The notes under the pieces: model-generated | Seen by the model: only the letters and a program-made list of their open reading frames with translations | What the model was told of the DNA's origin: nothing | The model's database searches: none | Position numbers and translations under genes: made by a program | Shown here: in pieces, positions 1 to 9,188 of the stretch | Layout: each line of letters begins with the position of its first letter | Numbering within the stretch: position 1 is the stretch's first letter | Origin: an uncultured Alphaproteobacteria bacterium | GTDB taxonomy: Bacteria; Pseudomonadota; Alphaproteobacteria; HIMB59; GCA-002718135 | Length of the DNA stretch: 54,559 nt | Direction of reading: 5' to 3' | Assembly (NCBI GenBank): GCA_902560675.1 | Contig: CACEMP010000008.1 | Location: forward strand, 1 to 54,559

Positions 1-315
1 TCAGAAATATTACTTGATGATAATGAAATTAATAAAATGATTAATGATTATAATACAGAATTAAATAATTTTAATATTTTAGTAGACAATTTTAACTTAC
101 ACTACCAACAACAATTAATTGATATAAGAAATGATATTTTACAAGAAATAATTGTATTAGTTGAAAATTATGCTAAAAATAATAAAATTGATCTTATTTT
201 AGACTCAAAAAATTATTTGATGGCGTCTAATAATATAAATATTACAAATTTAATTTACGAGCAAATGAATAAAGTAAAATTAGAATTGGATTTTAAAAAT
301 TTTGAACAAAATTAG
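1..315 (+). CDS. skp: Skp/OmpH-family periplasmic chaperone, C-terminal part (5' truncated)
   Basis: The frame is open from base 1 with no start in view, so only the last 104 codons are present. The polar, helix-forming sequence with the segment NNKIDLILDSKNYLMASNNI (within residues about 55-75 of the visible part) matches the C-terminal arm of OmpH/Skp proteins, which typically reads 'IDLVLD...VLYA...IDIT'. Skp holds unfolded outer-membrane proteins in the periplasm and delivers them to BamA. The following lpxD-fabZ-lpxA genes support the call, because bamA-skp-lpxD-fabZ-lpxA is a classical proteobacterial order. The stop overlaps the TTG start of lpxD by 14 bp. The signal peptide and N-terminal half lie outside the window. 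Confidence 0.8.
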   Translation, partial: SEILLDDNEINKMINDYNTELNNFNILVDNFNLHYQQQLIDIRNDILQEIIVLVENYAKNNKIDLILDSKNYLMASNNINITNLIYEQMNKVKLELDFKNFEQN

Positions 316-1288
316 ATATTTAGATATTGTTAATCAATTGAAAAAAAATTCAATTGAAATTGAATCAAATATTGATTCTAAATCTATATTTTCTGGAATA
401 AATACTTTATTAAAATCAAAAACAAACGATTTAACTTTTTTTTCAAATACAAAATATATTCAGGATTTAAAAAAATGTAAGGCTAAAGCATGTTTAATAG
501 AATATAAATATGCACATTCTCTTCCAGAAAAATGTACTCCAATAATTACAAATGACCCCTATTTAGCTTTGGCATTTATTAGTGAGCTGTTTAACAACCA
601 AAAATCTTTTTCAAATGGCACGATTTCTAAAAATGTTACTATAAGTAATAATAGTAAACTTCATTCAAATATCGAAATAGGAGATTATTGTACAATATTA
701 GATGAAACTGAAATTTTTGATAATGTTATTATTGGTTCTAATTCAAAAATTGGTCCAAATGTTGAAATTCATAAAAATTCAATAATTCATGATAATGTAT
801 CAATATCTAATGCAATAATAAATGAAAATTGTGAAATAAAGTCTGGTGCAAGAGTTGGGTCTTATGGATTTGGATTTGAGGAAAAAACTAAGCAAAAAAT
901 TAAACATATTGGAAATGTTGTAATACATAAAAATTCTACAATTGGTTCAAATACTACTATTGATAGAGCAGTATTTGATAGTACTTCAATTGGAGAATTT
1001 TCACAAATTGATAACTTAGTACAAATTGCACATAATGTTATTATTGGAAGTCATGCTATTATTGCAGCTCAGGTAGGTATAGCTGGAAGCACTCAAATAG
1101 GCAAAAATATTAAAATTGGTGGTCAAGCTGGTATAGCAGGCCATTTAGTCATTGGAGACAATGTTACAATAGCTGCAAAAAGTGGTGTTACTAAAAATAT
1201 ACCTGATAACAATGTTGTGGCAGGATTTCCTGCAAAAGATATTAATTTATGGAAAAAAGAAGTAATAAGAAATAGTTTAAAAAAATGA
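302..1288 (+). CDS. lpxD: UDP-3-O-(3-hydroxyacyl)glucosamine N-acyltransferase LpxD
   Basis: Third step of lipid A synthesis: N-acylation of UDP-3-O-acyl-glucosamine using a hydroxyacyl-ACP. The protein is 328 aa, normal for LpxD. Residues about 1-100 form the uridine-binding N-domain. From about residue 105 onward comes a long left-handed beta-helix of hexapeptide repeats (IG-N-x-x-I type). The block TIDRAVFDSTSIGEFSQIDN followed by IAHN contains the expected catalytic His, here H244 (family reference: E. coli H239). Translation most likely starts at TTG 302, inside the skp 3' end, because no ATG is available near the N-terminus and the protein aligns from MNKIRYLDI. The stop overlaps fabZ by 4 bp (ATGA), indicating translational coupling. 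Confidence 0.95.
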   Translation: MNKIRYLDIVNQLKKNSIEIESNIDSKSIFSGINTLLKSKTNDLTFFSNTKYIQDLKKCKAKACLIEYKYAHSLPEKCTPIITNDPYLALAFISELFNNQKSFSNGTISKNVTISNNSKLHSNIEIGDYCTILDETEIFDNVIIGSNSKIGPNVEIHKNSIIHDNVSISNAIINENCEIKSGARVGSYGFGFEEKTKQKIKHIGNVVIHKNSTIGSNTTIDRAVFDSTSIGEFSQIDNLVQIAHNVIIGSHAIIAAQVGIAGSTQIGKNIKIGGQAGIAGHLVIGDNVTIAAKSGVTKNIPDNNVVAGFPAKDINLWKKEVIRNSLKK

Positions 1289-1719
1289 AATTTAATATTG
1301 AAGAAATTAAAAAATTAATACCCCATAGAGATCCTTTTTTATTTGTGGATACATGTGAAATAATAACACCAGGTGAACATGGAAAGTCAGAAAAATTTTT
1401 TTCAAATGATGACTATTTTTTTAAAGGACATTTCCCAAATAATCCAATAGTTCCTGGCGTAATAATCGTTGAAGCAATGGCGCAAACAGCTGGTATTGTT
1501 GTATCCTATAAACTTAAAGATTATGATGAAAAATCAGTATTATTTATGAGTGTTAATAAAGCAAAATTTAGAAAACCAATCCTTCCAAATGAAAAAGTAT
1601 CATTTGAAGTAAAGTTTCTTAATAGTGTAAGAGACGTATATAAATTTGAAGGTACATGTTTTAAAGAAAATGTTAAAGTTAGTGAGGCTGAATTTTCTGC
1701 TATGATTACTTATAAGTAA
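1285..1719 (+). CDS. fabZ: 3-hydroxyacyl-ACP dehydratase FabZ
   Basis: Hot-dog-fold dehydratase that converts 3-hydroxyacyl-ACP to trans-2-enoyl-ACP in fatty acid elongation. It competes with the Lpx acyltransferases for the same hydroxyacyl-ACP pool. At 144 aa the length is typical. The signature GHFPNNPIVPGVIIVEAMAQ carries the catalytic His49 and Glu63. The N-terminal IPHRDPFLFVD motif is also canonical. The ATG start overlaps the lpxD stop by 4 bp. A 60-bp AT-rich gap separates it from lpxA. Confidence 0.97.
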   Translation: MKFNIEEIKKLIPHRDPFLFVDTCEIITPGEHGKSEKFFSNDDYFFKGHFPNNPIVPGVIIVEAMAQTAGIVVSYKLKDYDEKSVLFMSVNKAKFRKPILPNEKVSFEVKFLNSVRDVYKFEGTCFKENVKVSEAEFSAMITYK

Positions 1720-1779
1720 TAATCAGAAATATTTTATTTATTTTAAGTTACATTTTCATAATTTAATAAGGTTTTACAA

Positions 1780-2565
1780 ATGATACATCCTTCGGCTGTT
1801 ATTGCGAAAAATGCGGAAATTCATGAAACAACATATATTGGCCCTTTCTGCATCATTGGGGATGGGGTTAAAATTGGAGAAAATAATAATTTAATCTCCC
1901 ATGTTTCTATTGTTGGAGATACAACTATAGAAAATAGTAATACTTTTTATCCATTTTGTTCAATTGGTTCTGAACCTCAAGATTTAAAATATAACAAAGA
2001 AAAATCGTATCTAAAAATTGGCAGTAACAATAAATTTAGAGAAAATGTTACCGTAAATCCAGGAACATCTGGTGGAGGCTTAAATACAATTATAACTGAT
2101 AATTGTTTATTTATGGTAGGTTCGCATGTGGCACATGATTGTATTATTAAATCAAATGTTATTTTAGCAAATAATGCCACTCTTGCAGGACATGTAGAAA
2201 TTGATCACAATGCAATTTTAGGAGGTAATTCAGCAATTCATCAATTTGTTAGAATAGGAAAATATGCAATGATTGGTGGTATGAGCGGTGTTGAAAAAGA
2301 TATCATTCCATATGGTTTGTATACAGGAATAAGAGAAAATTTGAAAAGCTTAAACCTTATTGGTTTAAAAAGAAAAGGCTTAACATCTAATGCAATCAAT
2401 GAAATTAAAAATCTCATAAATATAATTTTTGATAAAAATGATACAATTGAAAATAATATTAAAAATAATTTTGTTGAAAGTTCTGAAATTTTAGAAATTA
2501 AGGAAGTAATTGAATTTTTGAAATCAAATTCAAAAAGAGGTATTACCACTTTTGAAAATGACTAA
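1780..2565 (+). CDS. lpxA: UDP-N-acetylglucosamine O-acyltransferase LpxA
   Basis: First committed step of lipid A synthesis: transfer of a 3-hydroxyacyl group from ACP to UDP-GlcNAc. The 261 residues fit the family (about 255-270). Hexapeptide beta-helix repeats run from residue 1 to about 190, followed by a helical C-terminal domain. The motif GSHVAHDC contains H116 and the catalytic H119 (E. coli H122/H125), followed by ILANNATLAGHV and GGNSAIHQFVRIG, which are typical of LpxA. An AAGG lies 8 nt before the ATG and is a reasonable ribosome-binding site. The gene ends inside lpxI. Confidence 0.96.
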   Translation: MIHPSAVIAKNAEIHETTYIGPFCIIGDGVKIGENNNLISHVSIVGDTTIENSNTFYPFCSIGSEPQDLKYNKEKSYLKIGSNNKFRENVTVNPGTSGGGLNTIITDNCLFMVGSHVAHDCIIKSNVILANNATLAGHVEIDHNAILGGNSAIHQFVRIGKYAMIGGMSGVEKDIIPYGLYTGIRENLKSLNLIGLKRKGLTSNAINEIKNLINIIFDKNDTIENNIKNNFVESSEILEIKEVIEFLKSNSKRGITTFEND

Positions 2566-3370
2566 AATAGGAATAATTGCTGGAGATGGTAATTTGCCTC
2601 TATATATTGGTAAATCACTATTAAGTAAAAATTACGATGTTACATTTTTATCTTTAAATAATAAAAATAATAAATTTTATAATAATCATCATGTTGTAGA
2701 TTTAGATATCTTATCACTAAAAAAAATCTTTAAAGTTTTAGATTCAAATAAAATAAAACATATAATATTTGCAGGAAGTATAAAAAGACCTGGTATTAAA
2801 GATTTAGGTTTTGATTTGCAAACATTGTTACTTGCTAAAAGTCTTTTATTAGAAAAAAAAGGAGACAACAATCTTTTAATGAGCTTGAAAAAATACTTTG
2901 AAACTAAAGGATATATTTTTTTTAATTGGACTAAATACTGCAAAGAATTATTTTCAACTGAAATAAATTTAACAAAAATCAAGCCTTCTAAAAATGCAAT
3001 TCTAAATTTAAAAAAAGCAAAACCGATATATCATATTTATAAGAAATTAGATGTTGGTCAGGCTATGATAATCCAAAATCAATTAGTTTTAGGATTAGAA
3101 GCTATAGAAGGCACAGATGAATTGTTAAAAAGATGCAAAGAATATAAAAGAAAAGATGATAATGGTGTACTATTTAAATTTTCAAAACAAAACCAGAGTA
3201 ATCTAATTGATATTCCTTTAATCGGCTTAGATACTATGAAAAATTTAAAAAAATATAATTATGAAGGCGTATTTTTGCAAAAAAATAAGTGTTTAATTTT
3301 AGATAAGAAAAAAATTATTGATTATGCTAGTCAAAATAACTTATTTATCTCATCAGTCGATCTAAATTGA
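2558..3370 (+). CDS. lpxI: UDP-2,3-diacylglucosamine pyrophosphatase LpxI (DUF1009)
   Basis: Hydrolyses UDP-2,3-diacylglucosamine to lipid X and UMP. LpxI replaces LpxH in alphaproteobacteria. Diagnostic stretches are GIIAGDGNLPLYIG at the N-terminus (nucleotide-binding half), IIFAGSIKRPG near residue 70, GDNNLL near 105, and the C-terminal block DVGQAMIIQNQLVLGLEAIE followed by GTDELLKRC, the strongest DUF1009 signature. About 270 aa is normal. Start: ATG at 2558 overlaps the lpxA stop by 8 bp. A TTG two codons earlier (2552) is 11 nt from an AGAGG and cannot be excluded. The stop overlaps the lpxB start by 3 bp in a TTGA junction. Confidence 0.94.
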   Translation: MTKIGIIAGDGNLPLYIGKSLLSKNYDVTFLSLNNKNNKFYNNHHVVDLDILSLKKIFKVLDSNKIKHIIFAGSIKRPGIKDLGFDLQTLLLAKSLLLEKKGDNNLLMSLKKYFETKGYIFFNWTKYCKELFSTEINLTKIKPSKNAILNLKKAKPIYHIYKKLDVGQAMIIQNQLVLGLEAIEGTDELLKRCKEYKRKDDNGVLFKFSKQNQSNLIDIPLIGLDTMKNLKKYNYEGVFLQKNKCLILDKKKIIDYASQNNLFISSVDLN

Positions 3371-4494
3371 AAAAAATAAAAATTTTTGTTTGTTGTACTG
3401 AGCAATCTGGTGAAAATATTTGTTCAAATATTTTATCAAGAATGAATATAGATAAATACCAATTTGATGGAGTTTGCGGCAAACAATCTGAAAAATATAT
3501 TTCTAACAAAATTTATGATTTATCAGAATTTAAATCTATTGGGCTTTTTGAAATAATACTTTCAATTTCAAAATATTTAAAAATGATAAGAAGATTAAAA
3601 AACTATATTATTAAAAATGATTATGATTTAGTTTTAACCATAGATTCACCAGATTTTAATTATAACCTTGTAAACCAATTAAGAAAATCAAATTATAAAA
3701 ATAAAATAATACATTTAGTTGCACCAACTGTTTGGGCTTGGAGATCATATAGGGCAAGGAAATTTGCAAATATTTTTGATGAAATTTTTCTATTATTTAA
3801 TTTTGAAAAAAAATATTTCAATTTTGATAATATAAATAAAACTTTTATTGGACATCCAATTTTTCATATAAAAAAAAGAGAGAATAAAGGTAAATATCAG
3901 TACCTCTCTTTTTTACCAGGTAGTAGACAAAATGAAGTATTAAAACTTATGAAATATTTCAGTTATATTGAAAAATACATATCTAAGAATAATCTTAATT
4001 ATAAAATATTTATTCCAACTTTGCCTCATCTAGCCTCTTTAATTAAAGAAAATACTAAGCAATGGAAAACTGAGACTATAATCTCAACTGATATGAGTAA
4101 ATTTGATGAATATTATGAAGATGTCTATATAAGTATAACTTGTTCTGGTACTGCCTCTTTAGAAATTGCCAAAAGGAATATTCCTCAAATAGTAATCTAT
4201 AAACTTAATTATTTTACAGAAATTTTAATCAAGCCTTTTGTAAAAGTGAAATACGCAAATCTTATAAATATTATAAGTAACAAAATGATTATTCCAGAAG
4301 TTGTGAACTCAAATTTAAATGAAAAAAAGTTATTAAATATTTTTCTAAATTTATTTAATGATAGAAAAAAACAAGAAACTCAAATTAAATCAATTAATAT
4401 GCATCTTAAAGAAATTGTTAATGATTTTAGTCCTTATGATGTGAGTGTTAATCGTATAAATAAGTTAATCAATCCTTCTTCCAAAGCCAATTAA
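3367..4494 (+). CDS. lpxB: Lipid-A-disaccharide synthase LpxB
   Basis: GT19 glycosyltransferase that condenses lipid X with UDP-diacylglucosamine to form the tetra-acyl disaccharide at the inner membrane. The 375 aa contain [19 protein letters not shown], the donor-site motif LPGSRQNEV and the C-terminal SGTASLEIA block, all standard for LpxB. The N-terminal signature is unusual: where E. coli has a GETSGD-type motif, this protein reads CTEQSGEN. The start is TTG 3367, coupled to the lpxI stop in the sequence TTGA; no ATG exists nearby. The 3' end overlaps the convergent gltA by 26 bp. Confidence 0.93.
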   Translation: MKKIKIFVCCTEQSGENICSNILSRMNIDKYQFDGVCGKQSEKYISNKIYDLSEFKSIGLFEIILSISKYLKMIRRLKNYIIKNDYDLVLTIDSPDFNYNLVNQLRKSNYKNKIIHLVAPTVWAWRSYRARKFANIFDEIFLLFNFEKKYFNFDNINKTFIGHPIFHIKKRENKGKYQYLSFLPGSRQNEVLKLMKYFSYIEKYISKNNLNYKIFIPTLPHLASLIKENTKQWKTETIISTDMSKFDEYYEDVYISITCSGTASLEIAKRNIPQIVIYKLNYFTEILIKPFVKVKYANLINIISNKMIIPEVVNSNLNEKKLLNIFLNLFNDRKKQETQIKSINMHLKEIVNDFSPYDVSVNRINKLINPSSKAN

Positions 4495-5827
4495 AAATTG
4501 ATTTTTTTTCTCTAGAAGATTCAACTTGATAAGGCCTAGCTTTATAACCAGTGTATAATTGACGAGGTCTGCCAATTTTATTAATAGGATCTTCTATCAT
4601 TTCTTTCCATTGTGATATCCATCCTACAGTTCTTCCTATTGCAAATAGCACTGTAAACATGCTTGTTGGGAAACCTAATGCTTTTAGAATTATACCTGAA
4701 TAGAAGTCTACATTTGGGAATAATTTTTTACTAATAAAATATTCATCTTTCAGAGCTATTTTTTCTAATTCTATTGCAATTTTAAGTAATGGGTCATCTT
4801 GCATATTTAACTCTTCTAAAACCTCATGAGCACTTTCTTTCATCACAGTAGCTCTTGGATCATAATTTTTGTAAACTCGATGTCCAAAACCCATTAATCT
4901 AAATGGGTCATTTTTATCTTTAGCTTTATCTATAAAATTTTTTATATTTGATACATCTCCAATTTCTTCTAACATTTTAATTACTGCTTCATTAGCTCCA
5001 CCATGTGCTGGCCCCCATAAAGATGCAATACCTGCAGCTATACAAGCAAAAGGGTTGGCTCCAGAAGAGCCTGCTAATCTAACTGTTGAAGTAGATGCAT
5101 TCTGCTCATGATCAGCATGTAAAATAAAAAATCTATCCATTGCTCTAACAATTTTTGGACTAACCTTGTAATCTTCAGAAGGTACAGAAAATGTCATGTA
5201 TAAAAAATTCTCTGCATAAGAAAGATCGTTTCTTGGATAAACAAATGGTTGACCTATGGAATACTTATAGGCCATTGCACCTATTGTTGGAATTTTTGCT
5301 ATTAATCTATGACAAGCTATCATTCTTTGATTAATATCTGAAAAATCAGTACTATCATGATAAAAGGCTGAAAGTGCTCCGACCACACCTACCATAATTG
5401 CCATAGGATGCGCATCTCTTCGAAAACCTCTATATAAATTTACAAGTTGTTCATGCAGCATTGTATGATTAGTGATTACATCTTTAAATTTCTGCTTATC
5501 TTCTGGTGATGGTAATTCACCATGTAGTAAAAGATAACAAACTTCAAGAAATTCACTTTTGGATGCCAAATCATGTATATCATAACCTCTGTGACGAAGA
5601 ATTCCTTTATCACCATCAATATAAGTTATTCCAGATTCACACGAGGCAGTTGAAGTAAACCCTGGATCAAAAGTAAATAAGCCTGTTTCTTGGTAAAGTT
5701 TACGAATATCCAAAACATTTGGACCATCTTTACTTTCAATAAGAGGTATATGATACGATTTACCACTCTCATTATTAAATAGAGTAAATTGTTTATCGTT
5801 TATTTTTTTATCTTCGTAATCTGCCAT
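4469..5827 (-). CDS. gltA: Citrate synthase (type II, E. coli-like)
   Basis: Condenses oxaloacetate and acetyl-CoA as the entry step of the TCA cycle. At 452 aa it is slightly longer than E. coli GltA (427). Seen in order are [19 protein letters not shown] (the N-terminal signature of the proteobacterial type II form), [26 protein letters not shown] with a substrate His, [12 protein letters not shown], and [13 protein letters not shown] with H316. D374 in the NVDFYSGI motif corresponds to the catalytic Asp. The gene lies immediately downstream of gltX (2-bp gap) on the minus strand. Its last 26 bp overlap lpxB tail to tail, leaving no room for a separate terminator. Confidence 0.98.
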   Translation of the reverse strand: MADYEDKKINDKQFTLFNNESGKSYHIPLIESKDGPNVLDIRKLYQETGLFTFDPGFTSTASCESGITYIDGDKGILRHRGYDIHDLASKSEFLEVCYLLLHGELPSPEDKQKFKDVITNHTMLHEQLVNLYRGFRRDAHPMAIMVGVVGALSAFYHDSTDFSDINQRMIACHRLIAKIPTIGAMAYKYSIGQPFVYPRNDLSYAENFLYMTFSVPSEDYKVSPKIVRAMDRFFILHADHEQNASTSTVRLAGSSGANPFACIAAGIASLWGPAHGGANEAVIKMLEEIGDVSNIKNFIDKAKDKNDPFRLMGFGHRVYKNYDPRATVMKESAHEVLEELNMQDDPLLKIAIELEKIALKDEYFISKKLFPNVDFYSGIILKALGFPTSMFTVLFAIGRTVGWISQWKEMIEDPINKIGRPRQLYTGYKARPYQVESSREKKSIFNWLWKKD

Positions 5828-5829
5828 AT

Positions 5830-7230
5830 TTATTTACCTCTATATTGATTTAATCTATCAATAGTATCTTTTTTACCTAATATTACAAAAATATCAGAAA
5901 TTGAAGGTCCTTGATAGGAATTTATTAATAAAAATCTAATTGGTTTACCTAAAATGGGGAATTTAATTTCATTATTTTTTAAAAAATCATTAATAACATT
6001 TTGAATATTATCTCTATTCCAATTATTTATTTCTCCAATTATTTTTAAAAATTCTTTAAAAATACTATTAAATTCTGAGGTCAGTTTTTCTGTCTTATTA
6101 ATTTTATAATTTTCATCAAAATAAATTTTAATTGAATTATTCAAATCACTTAGTTTTTTGATATCTTTTTTATAAACATTAAAAATATTTTTCATTTTTG
6201 AATTATCTTTTTCTAGGAATTTATTTAATTCAAGATCATTTTTACAAAAATTTATGAATTCTTCTATTCCACTTTCTTTTCTTAAATAAAAATTATTAAA
6301 AAAATCTAATTTATCAAAACTAAATATGCTAGATGATTTAGATAAATTAGATATTTCAAAATTTTCAATTATTTCCTTTAATTCAATAGTTTCTGATTTA
6401 TCATTATTATTTGACCAACCTAAAAGTATAAGATTGTTAATAATAGCTTCCTTTAAATATCCATTATTTTTCAAATCTAAAATATTAACTGCCCCATGTC
6501 TTTTTGATAATTTTGATCCATCTTCTCCATGAATAAGAGGAATATGAGCATATTGAGGCAAATCCCAATTCATAAATTTATAAATGTAGTATTGTCTAAA
6601 AGTATTTATAAAATGATCATCACCTCTAATAATGTAATTTATGCCTAAATCATGATCATCAACTACTACGGATAACATATAAGTGGGCGATTGATCCTTT
6701 CTTAGTAATATGAAGTCATCTAACTCTAAATTTGCTACAGAAACGTCTCCTTGAATTGTATCTTTAATATTTAAATTTCCTTCATCAGGGACATCTAGTC
6801 TAACTACAAAATCCTCATTTTTAGTTTGAATATAATTATCATTTTTACATTCAGTACATATTTTTTTTGAAAGGTTTTTATTTTCCCTAATTAATTTTCT
6901 TTGGTAAGCTATTTTTTCTTCAGAACATATACATTTAAATGCTCGTTTTTTTTTGAGTAATTCTTTAGCAATCTCTTGATGTCTTGATAATCTTTTGGAC
7001 TGAACTTGAATGTCCTCATCCCAATTAAGCCCAAGCCATTTCAAAGAATTAGTAATGTTATCTGTGTATTTTTGTTTTGATCTTTCATGATCTGTATCTT
7101 CAATTCTTAAATAAAATTTAGAATTTTCTGATTTTTTACTAACAATATAATTGATTAATGCGGTTCTAGCGCCTCCAAGATGGAGATTGCCAGTTGGAGA
7201 GGGAGCAAATCTTGTTTTTAACATAGTCAT
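5830..7230 (-). CDS. gltX: Glutamate--tRNA ligase
   Basis: Class I synthetase that charges tRNA-Glu. The 466 aa include the HIGH-type motif as HLGG (H17-G20, in [11 protein letters not shown]) and the KMSKS-type loop as KLSKR (240-244). A zinc-site pattern C100-x-C102 ... C125-x2-C128 resembles the E. coli GluRS zinc site. GatCAB is encoded at 43685-46858. By family knowledge, such genomes often use a non-discriminating GluRS followed by transamidation to make Gln-tRNA; whether this copy is non-discriminating cannot be told by eye. ATG 7230 is used; a second ATG at 7224 is possible. Confidence 0.97.
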   Translation of the reverse strand: MTMLKTRFAPSPTGNLHLGGARTALINYIVSKKSENSKFYLRIEDTDHERSKQKYTDNITNSLKWLGLNWDEDIQVQSKRLSRHQEIAKELLKKKRAFKCICSEEKIAYQRKLIRENKNLSKKICTECKNDNYIQTKNEDFVVRLDVPDEGNLNIKDTIQGDVSVANLELDDFILLRKDQSPTYMLSVVVDDHDLGINYIIRGDDHFINTFRQYYIYKFMNWDLPQYAHIPLIHGEDGSKLSKRHGAVNILDLKNNGYLKEAIINNLILLGWSNNNDKSETIELKEIIENFEISNLSKSSSIFSFDKLDFFNNFYLRKESGIEEFINFCKNDLELNKFLEKDNSKMKNIFNVYKKDIKKLSDLNNSIKIYFDENYKINKTEKLTSEFNSIFKEFLKIIGEINNWNRDNIQNVINDFLKNNEIKFPILGKPIRFLLINSYQGPSISDIFVILGKKDTIDRLNQYRGK

Positions 7231-7250
7231 CTTAAAATTAAGATAAACTA

Positions 7251-7877
7251 TTAATTATATTTTCTTATAATACCAGATAAAGTCCCTTGGACTTGAATTT
7301 CCCCTGCTTCATACTCTTTTGTCTGAAAACTTTGATTAGCAGGTATTAATAACACTTTATTTCTATCAAATTTAATAGTTTTAAGAGTTACCTCGTTATC
7401 TTGAGTAATAACAGCGGCTATTTTTCCATTTTCGACATTGTTTGTCTTTTTGATAACAGCGATATCGCCATCAAATATTCCTTCATCTATCATGGATAAA
7501 CCTTTTACTTTTAGTCCAAAATATGTTGCATTTGGTGAAGTCATTGAAGAGGGGATAGAAACAAATTCATCGGCATTTTCAATTGCCTCTATTGCTTCAC
7601 CTGCAGCTATTTCACCAATCAATGGGATATTAATGCTTTTTAACAAAGAATTATTGTCGATTTTATGATCTTTATCAATAATTTCCATTGCTCTTGCTTT
7701 GTGCTTTAGTCTTTTAATAAAACCTCTTTCTTCAAGACTTGTAATTAACCTATGAATACCTGACTTTGATTTCAGATTAACTGCACTTTTCATTTCTTCG
7801 AAAGAAGGCGAGATCTCGTTACTTGAAATGTAATCTTTTAAATAATCGTATAGCTCTTTTTGTTTTTTTGTAAGCAT
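7251..7877 (-). CDS. lexA: LexA SOS repressor
   Basis: Self-cleaving transcriptional repressor of DNA-damage genes. With the start at ATG 7877 the protein is 208 aa. It begins MLTKKQKELYDYL, as LexA proteins do, with a winged HTH at about 1-70. The autocleavage site is A92-G93 in IGEIAAGEA, and the Ser/Lys dyad is S128 (KGLSMIDEG) and K166 (EVTLKTI). An upstream in-frame ATG at 7907 is rejected because the extra residues would cover the operator just upstream. That GTTC-N7-GTTC box implies autoregulation. The gene is between moaC and gltX on the same strand, 68 bp after moaC. Confidence 0.97.
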   Translation of the reverse strand: MLTKKQKELYDYLKDYISSNEISPSFEEMKSAVNLKSKSGIHRLITSLEERGFIKRLKHKARAMEIIDKDHKIDNNSLLKSINIPLIGEIAAGEAIEAIENADEFVSIPSSMTSPNATYFGLKVKGLSMIDEGIFDGDIAVIKKTNNVENGKIAAVITQDNEVTLKTIKFDRNKVLLIPANQSFQTKEYEAGEIQVQGTLSGIIRKYN

Positions 7878-7881
7878 AGCT

Positions 7882-7896
7882 GTTCTATATATGTTC
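7882..7896. promoter_or_regulatory. LexA (SOS) box upstream of lexA
   Basis: On the plus strand the sequence reads GTTC-TATATAT-GTTC, an exact match to the GTTC-N7-GTTC direct repeat established as the LexA box of alphaproteobacteria. It lies 4 bp upstream of the lexA ATG and covers a TATATA that could be the -10 element. A second, imperfect copy (GATC-N7-GAAC, one mismatch to GAAC-N7-GAAC) sits at 7902-7916. This is what an autoregulated lexA promoter would look like. Confidence 0.85.
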
Positions 7897-7945
7897 TTTA
7901 AGATCAAAACAAGAACAAATATAAAAATCTATATTTTTCAGTTAT

Positions 7946-8401
7946 TTAAATACTAGATTTACCACCCGTTTTTGAAACAAGATGTATATTTTGAATTTTA
8001 ATTTTTTTATTTAAGTACTTACACATGTCATAAATTGTCAAACAACTAATTGTAACGGCAGTTAATGCCTCCATTTCCACACCAGTGTTTGCATTTGTTT
8101 TAACTGTACTTTCGACTACAAGACTTGATTTTTTATCATTTTTTAAAACCTCAATATTTATGTGATTGATAGGAATATTATGACAAAGCGGTATTAACCT
8201 CGAAGTTTCTTTTGCCCCCATAATACCGCCGATTATAGCAGTTTTTTCAAGGTTACCTTTTTTTGTCTCAAATGATTTTATTTTTTTATATGTTTCTTTA
8301 TCAAATTTAAGTTCACCAGAGGCAACTGCTAATCTTTCTGTGACATCTTTATTTGATACGTCAATTATATAAGGATTTCCTTTTTTATTAATATGATTCA
8401 T
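7946..8401 (-). CDS. moaC: Cyclic pyranopterin monophosphate synthase MoaC
   Basis: Second step of molybdenum cofactor synthesis, forming cPMP from the MoaA product. The 151 aa match the short alphaproteobacterial form. Recognisable parts are IDVSNKDVTERLAVASGEL near the N-terminus, GGIMGAKETSRLIPLCHNIP in the middle, then TGVEMEALTAVT and the C-terminal YDMCKYL and VSKTGGKS motifs holding the conserved Asp and Lys residues. It overlaps trpC by 14 bp. In many alphaproteobacteria moeA follows moaC before lexA; here lexA follows directly. Confidence 0.96.
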   Translation of the reverse strand: MNHINKKGNPYIIDVSNKDVTERLAVASGELKFDKETYKKIKSFETKKGNLEKTAIIGGIMGAKETSRLIPLCHNIPINHINIEVLKNDKKSSLVVESTVKTNANTGVEMEALTAVTISCLTIYDMCKYLNKKIKIQNIHLVSKTGGKSSI

Positions 8402-9188
8402 TTAAAAGTAATTCTCCAATTTTCTTTTCTTTATCTTCAGATTTTAACAAACTTTCTCCAATTAAAAAATTATAAATCCCTGTTGAATTAAATTTTTTTA
8501 TGTCATCAGAATTTTTAATACCACTCTCTGCAATTAAAATATAATCATTTGTTAAATTTTTATTTAAATTTATTGAGTTATTTAAATTAATTTCAAGACT
8601 TTTAAGATTTCTGTTATTAATTCCAATAACGGGGTAGTCTAATTTGATTGCTCTTTTAAGTTCTTCTTCATCATGTACCTCTATAATACAATCTAATTTT
8701 AGTTCATTGGCATAATTTATAAATTCCATTGCTTGTTCATCAGATAGTATTGATAAAATTAACAATATACAATCTGCTTGATAAATCTTACTTTCTAAAA
8801 TTTGATATTTATCAAAAATAAAATCTTTTCTTAAAATAGGTAAATTTGTTTTCTTTTTCACAAGAGATAAATGATCAATATTTCCTAAAAAATATTTACT
8901 TTCTGTTAAAATTGATAATGCTCCAACACCAGATCTTTCATATAAAATAGCAATGTCTTCAGGTTTGTAATCTGAAATTATTTCACCTGCACTTGGACTT
9001 TGTTTTTTTACCTCACCAATTATAAAATTTTTTTTATTTTTTTGAGCTGAAATTAATTTATCTTTAAAATCGCGTTTCTCTAATTTTGAGGAAATTAATT
9101 TTTCTAATGTTTTAAAAGAACATCTTTTTTTTGTTTCTTCTAATTCTTTAGACTTATCTTCACAAATTTTTTGAAGTATATTACTCAT
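8388..9188 (-). CDS. trpC: Indole-3-glycerol phosphate synthase
   Basis: Ring-closing step of tryptophan synthesis on a TIM barrel. The 266 aa show the N-terminal ICEDKSKELEE, EVKKQSPSAGEI (the family has SPSKG or similar), SILTESKYFLG, LRKDFIFDKYQI, IEVHDEEEL, GINNRNLKSLEI and AESGI, in the order expected for monofunctional TrpC. It is not fused to TrpF. It overlaps trpD by 8 bp and moaC by 14 bp, so the trp genes and moaC are probably one transcript. Confidence 0.97.
   Translation of the reverse strand: MSNILQKICEDKSKELEETKKRCSFKTLEKLISSKLEKRDFKDKLISAQKNKKNFIIGEVKKQSPSAGEIISDYKPEDIAILYERSGVGALSILTESKYFLGNIDHLSLVKKKTNLPILRKDFIFDKYQILESKIYQADCILLILSILSDEQAMEFINYANELKLDCIIEVHDEEELKRAIKLDYPVIGINNRNLKSLEINLNNSINLNKNLTNDYILIAESGIKNSDDIKKFNSTGIYNFLIGESLLKSEDKEKKIGELLLNESY

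Noticed and set aside
7878-7907. Upstream start giving a 218-aa LexA
   Set aside because: The extra ten residues would be encoded by the SOS box itself, and LexA homology begins at MLTKKQ (7877).
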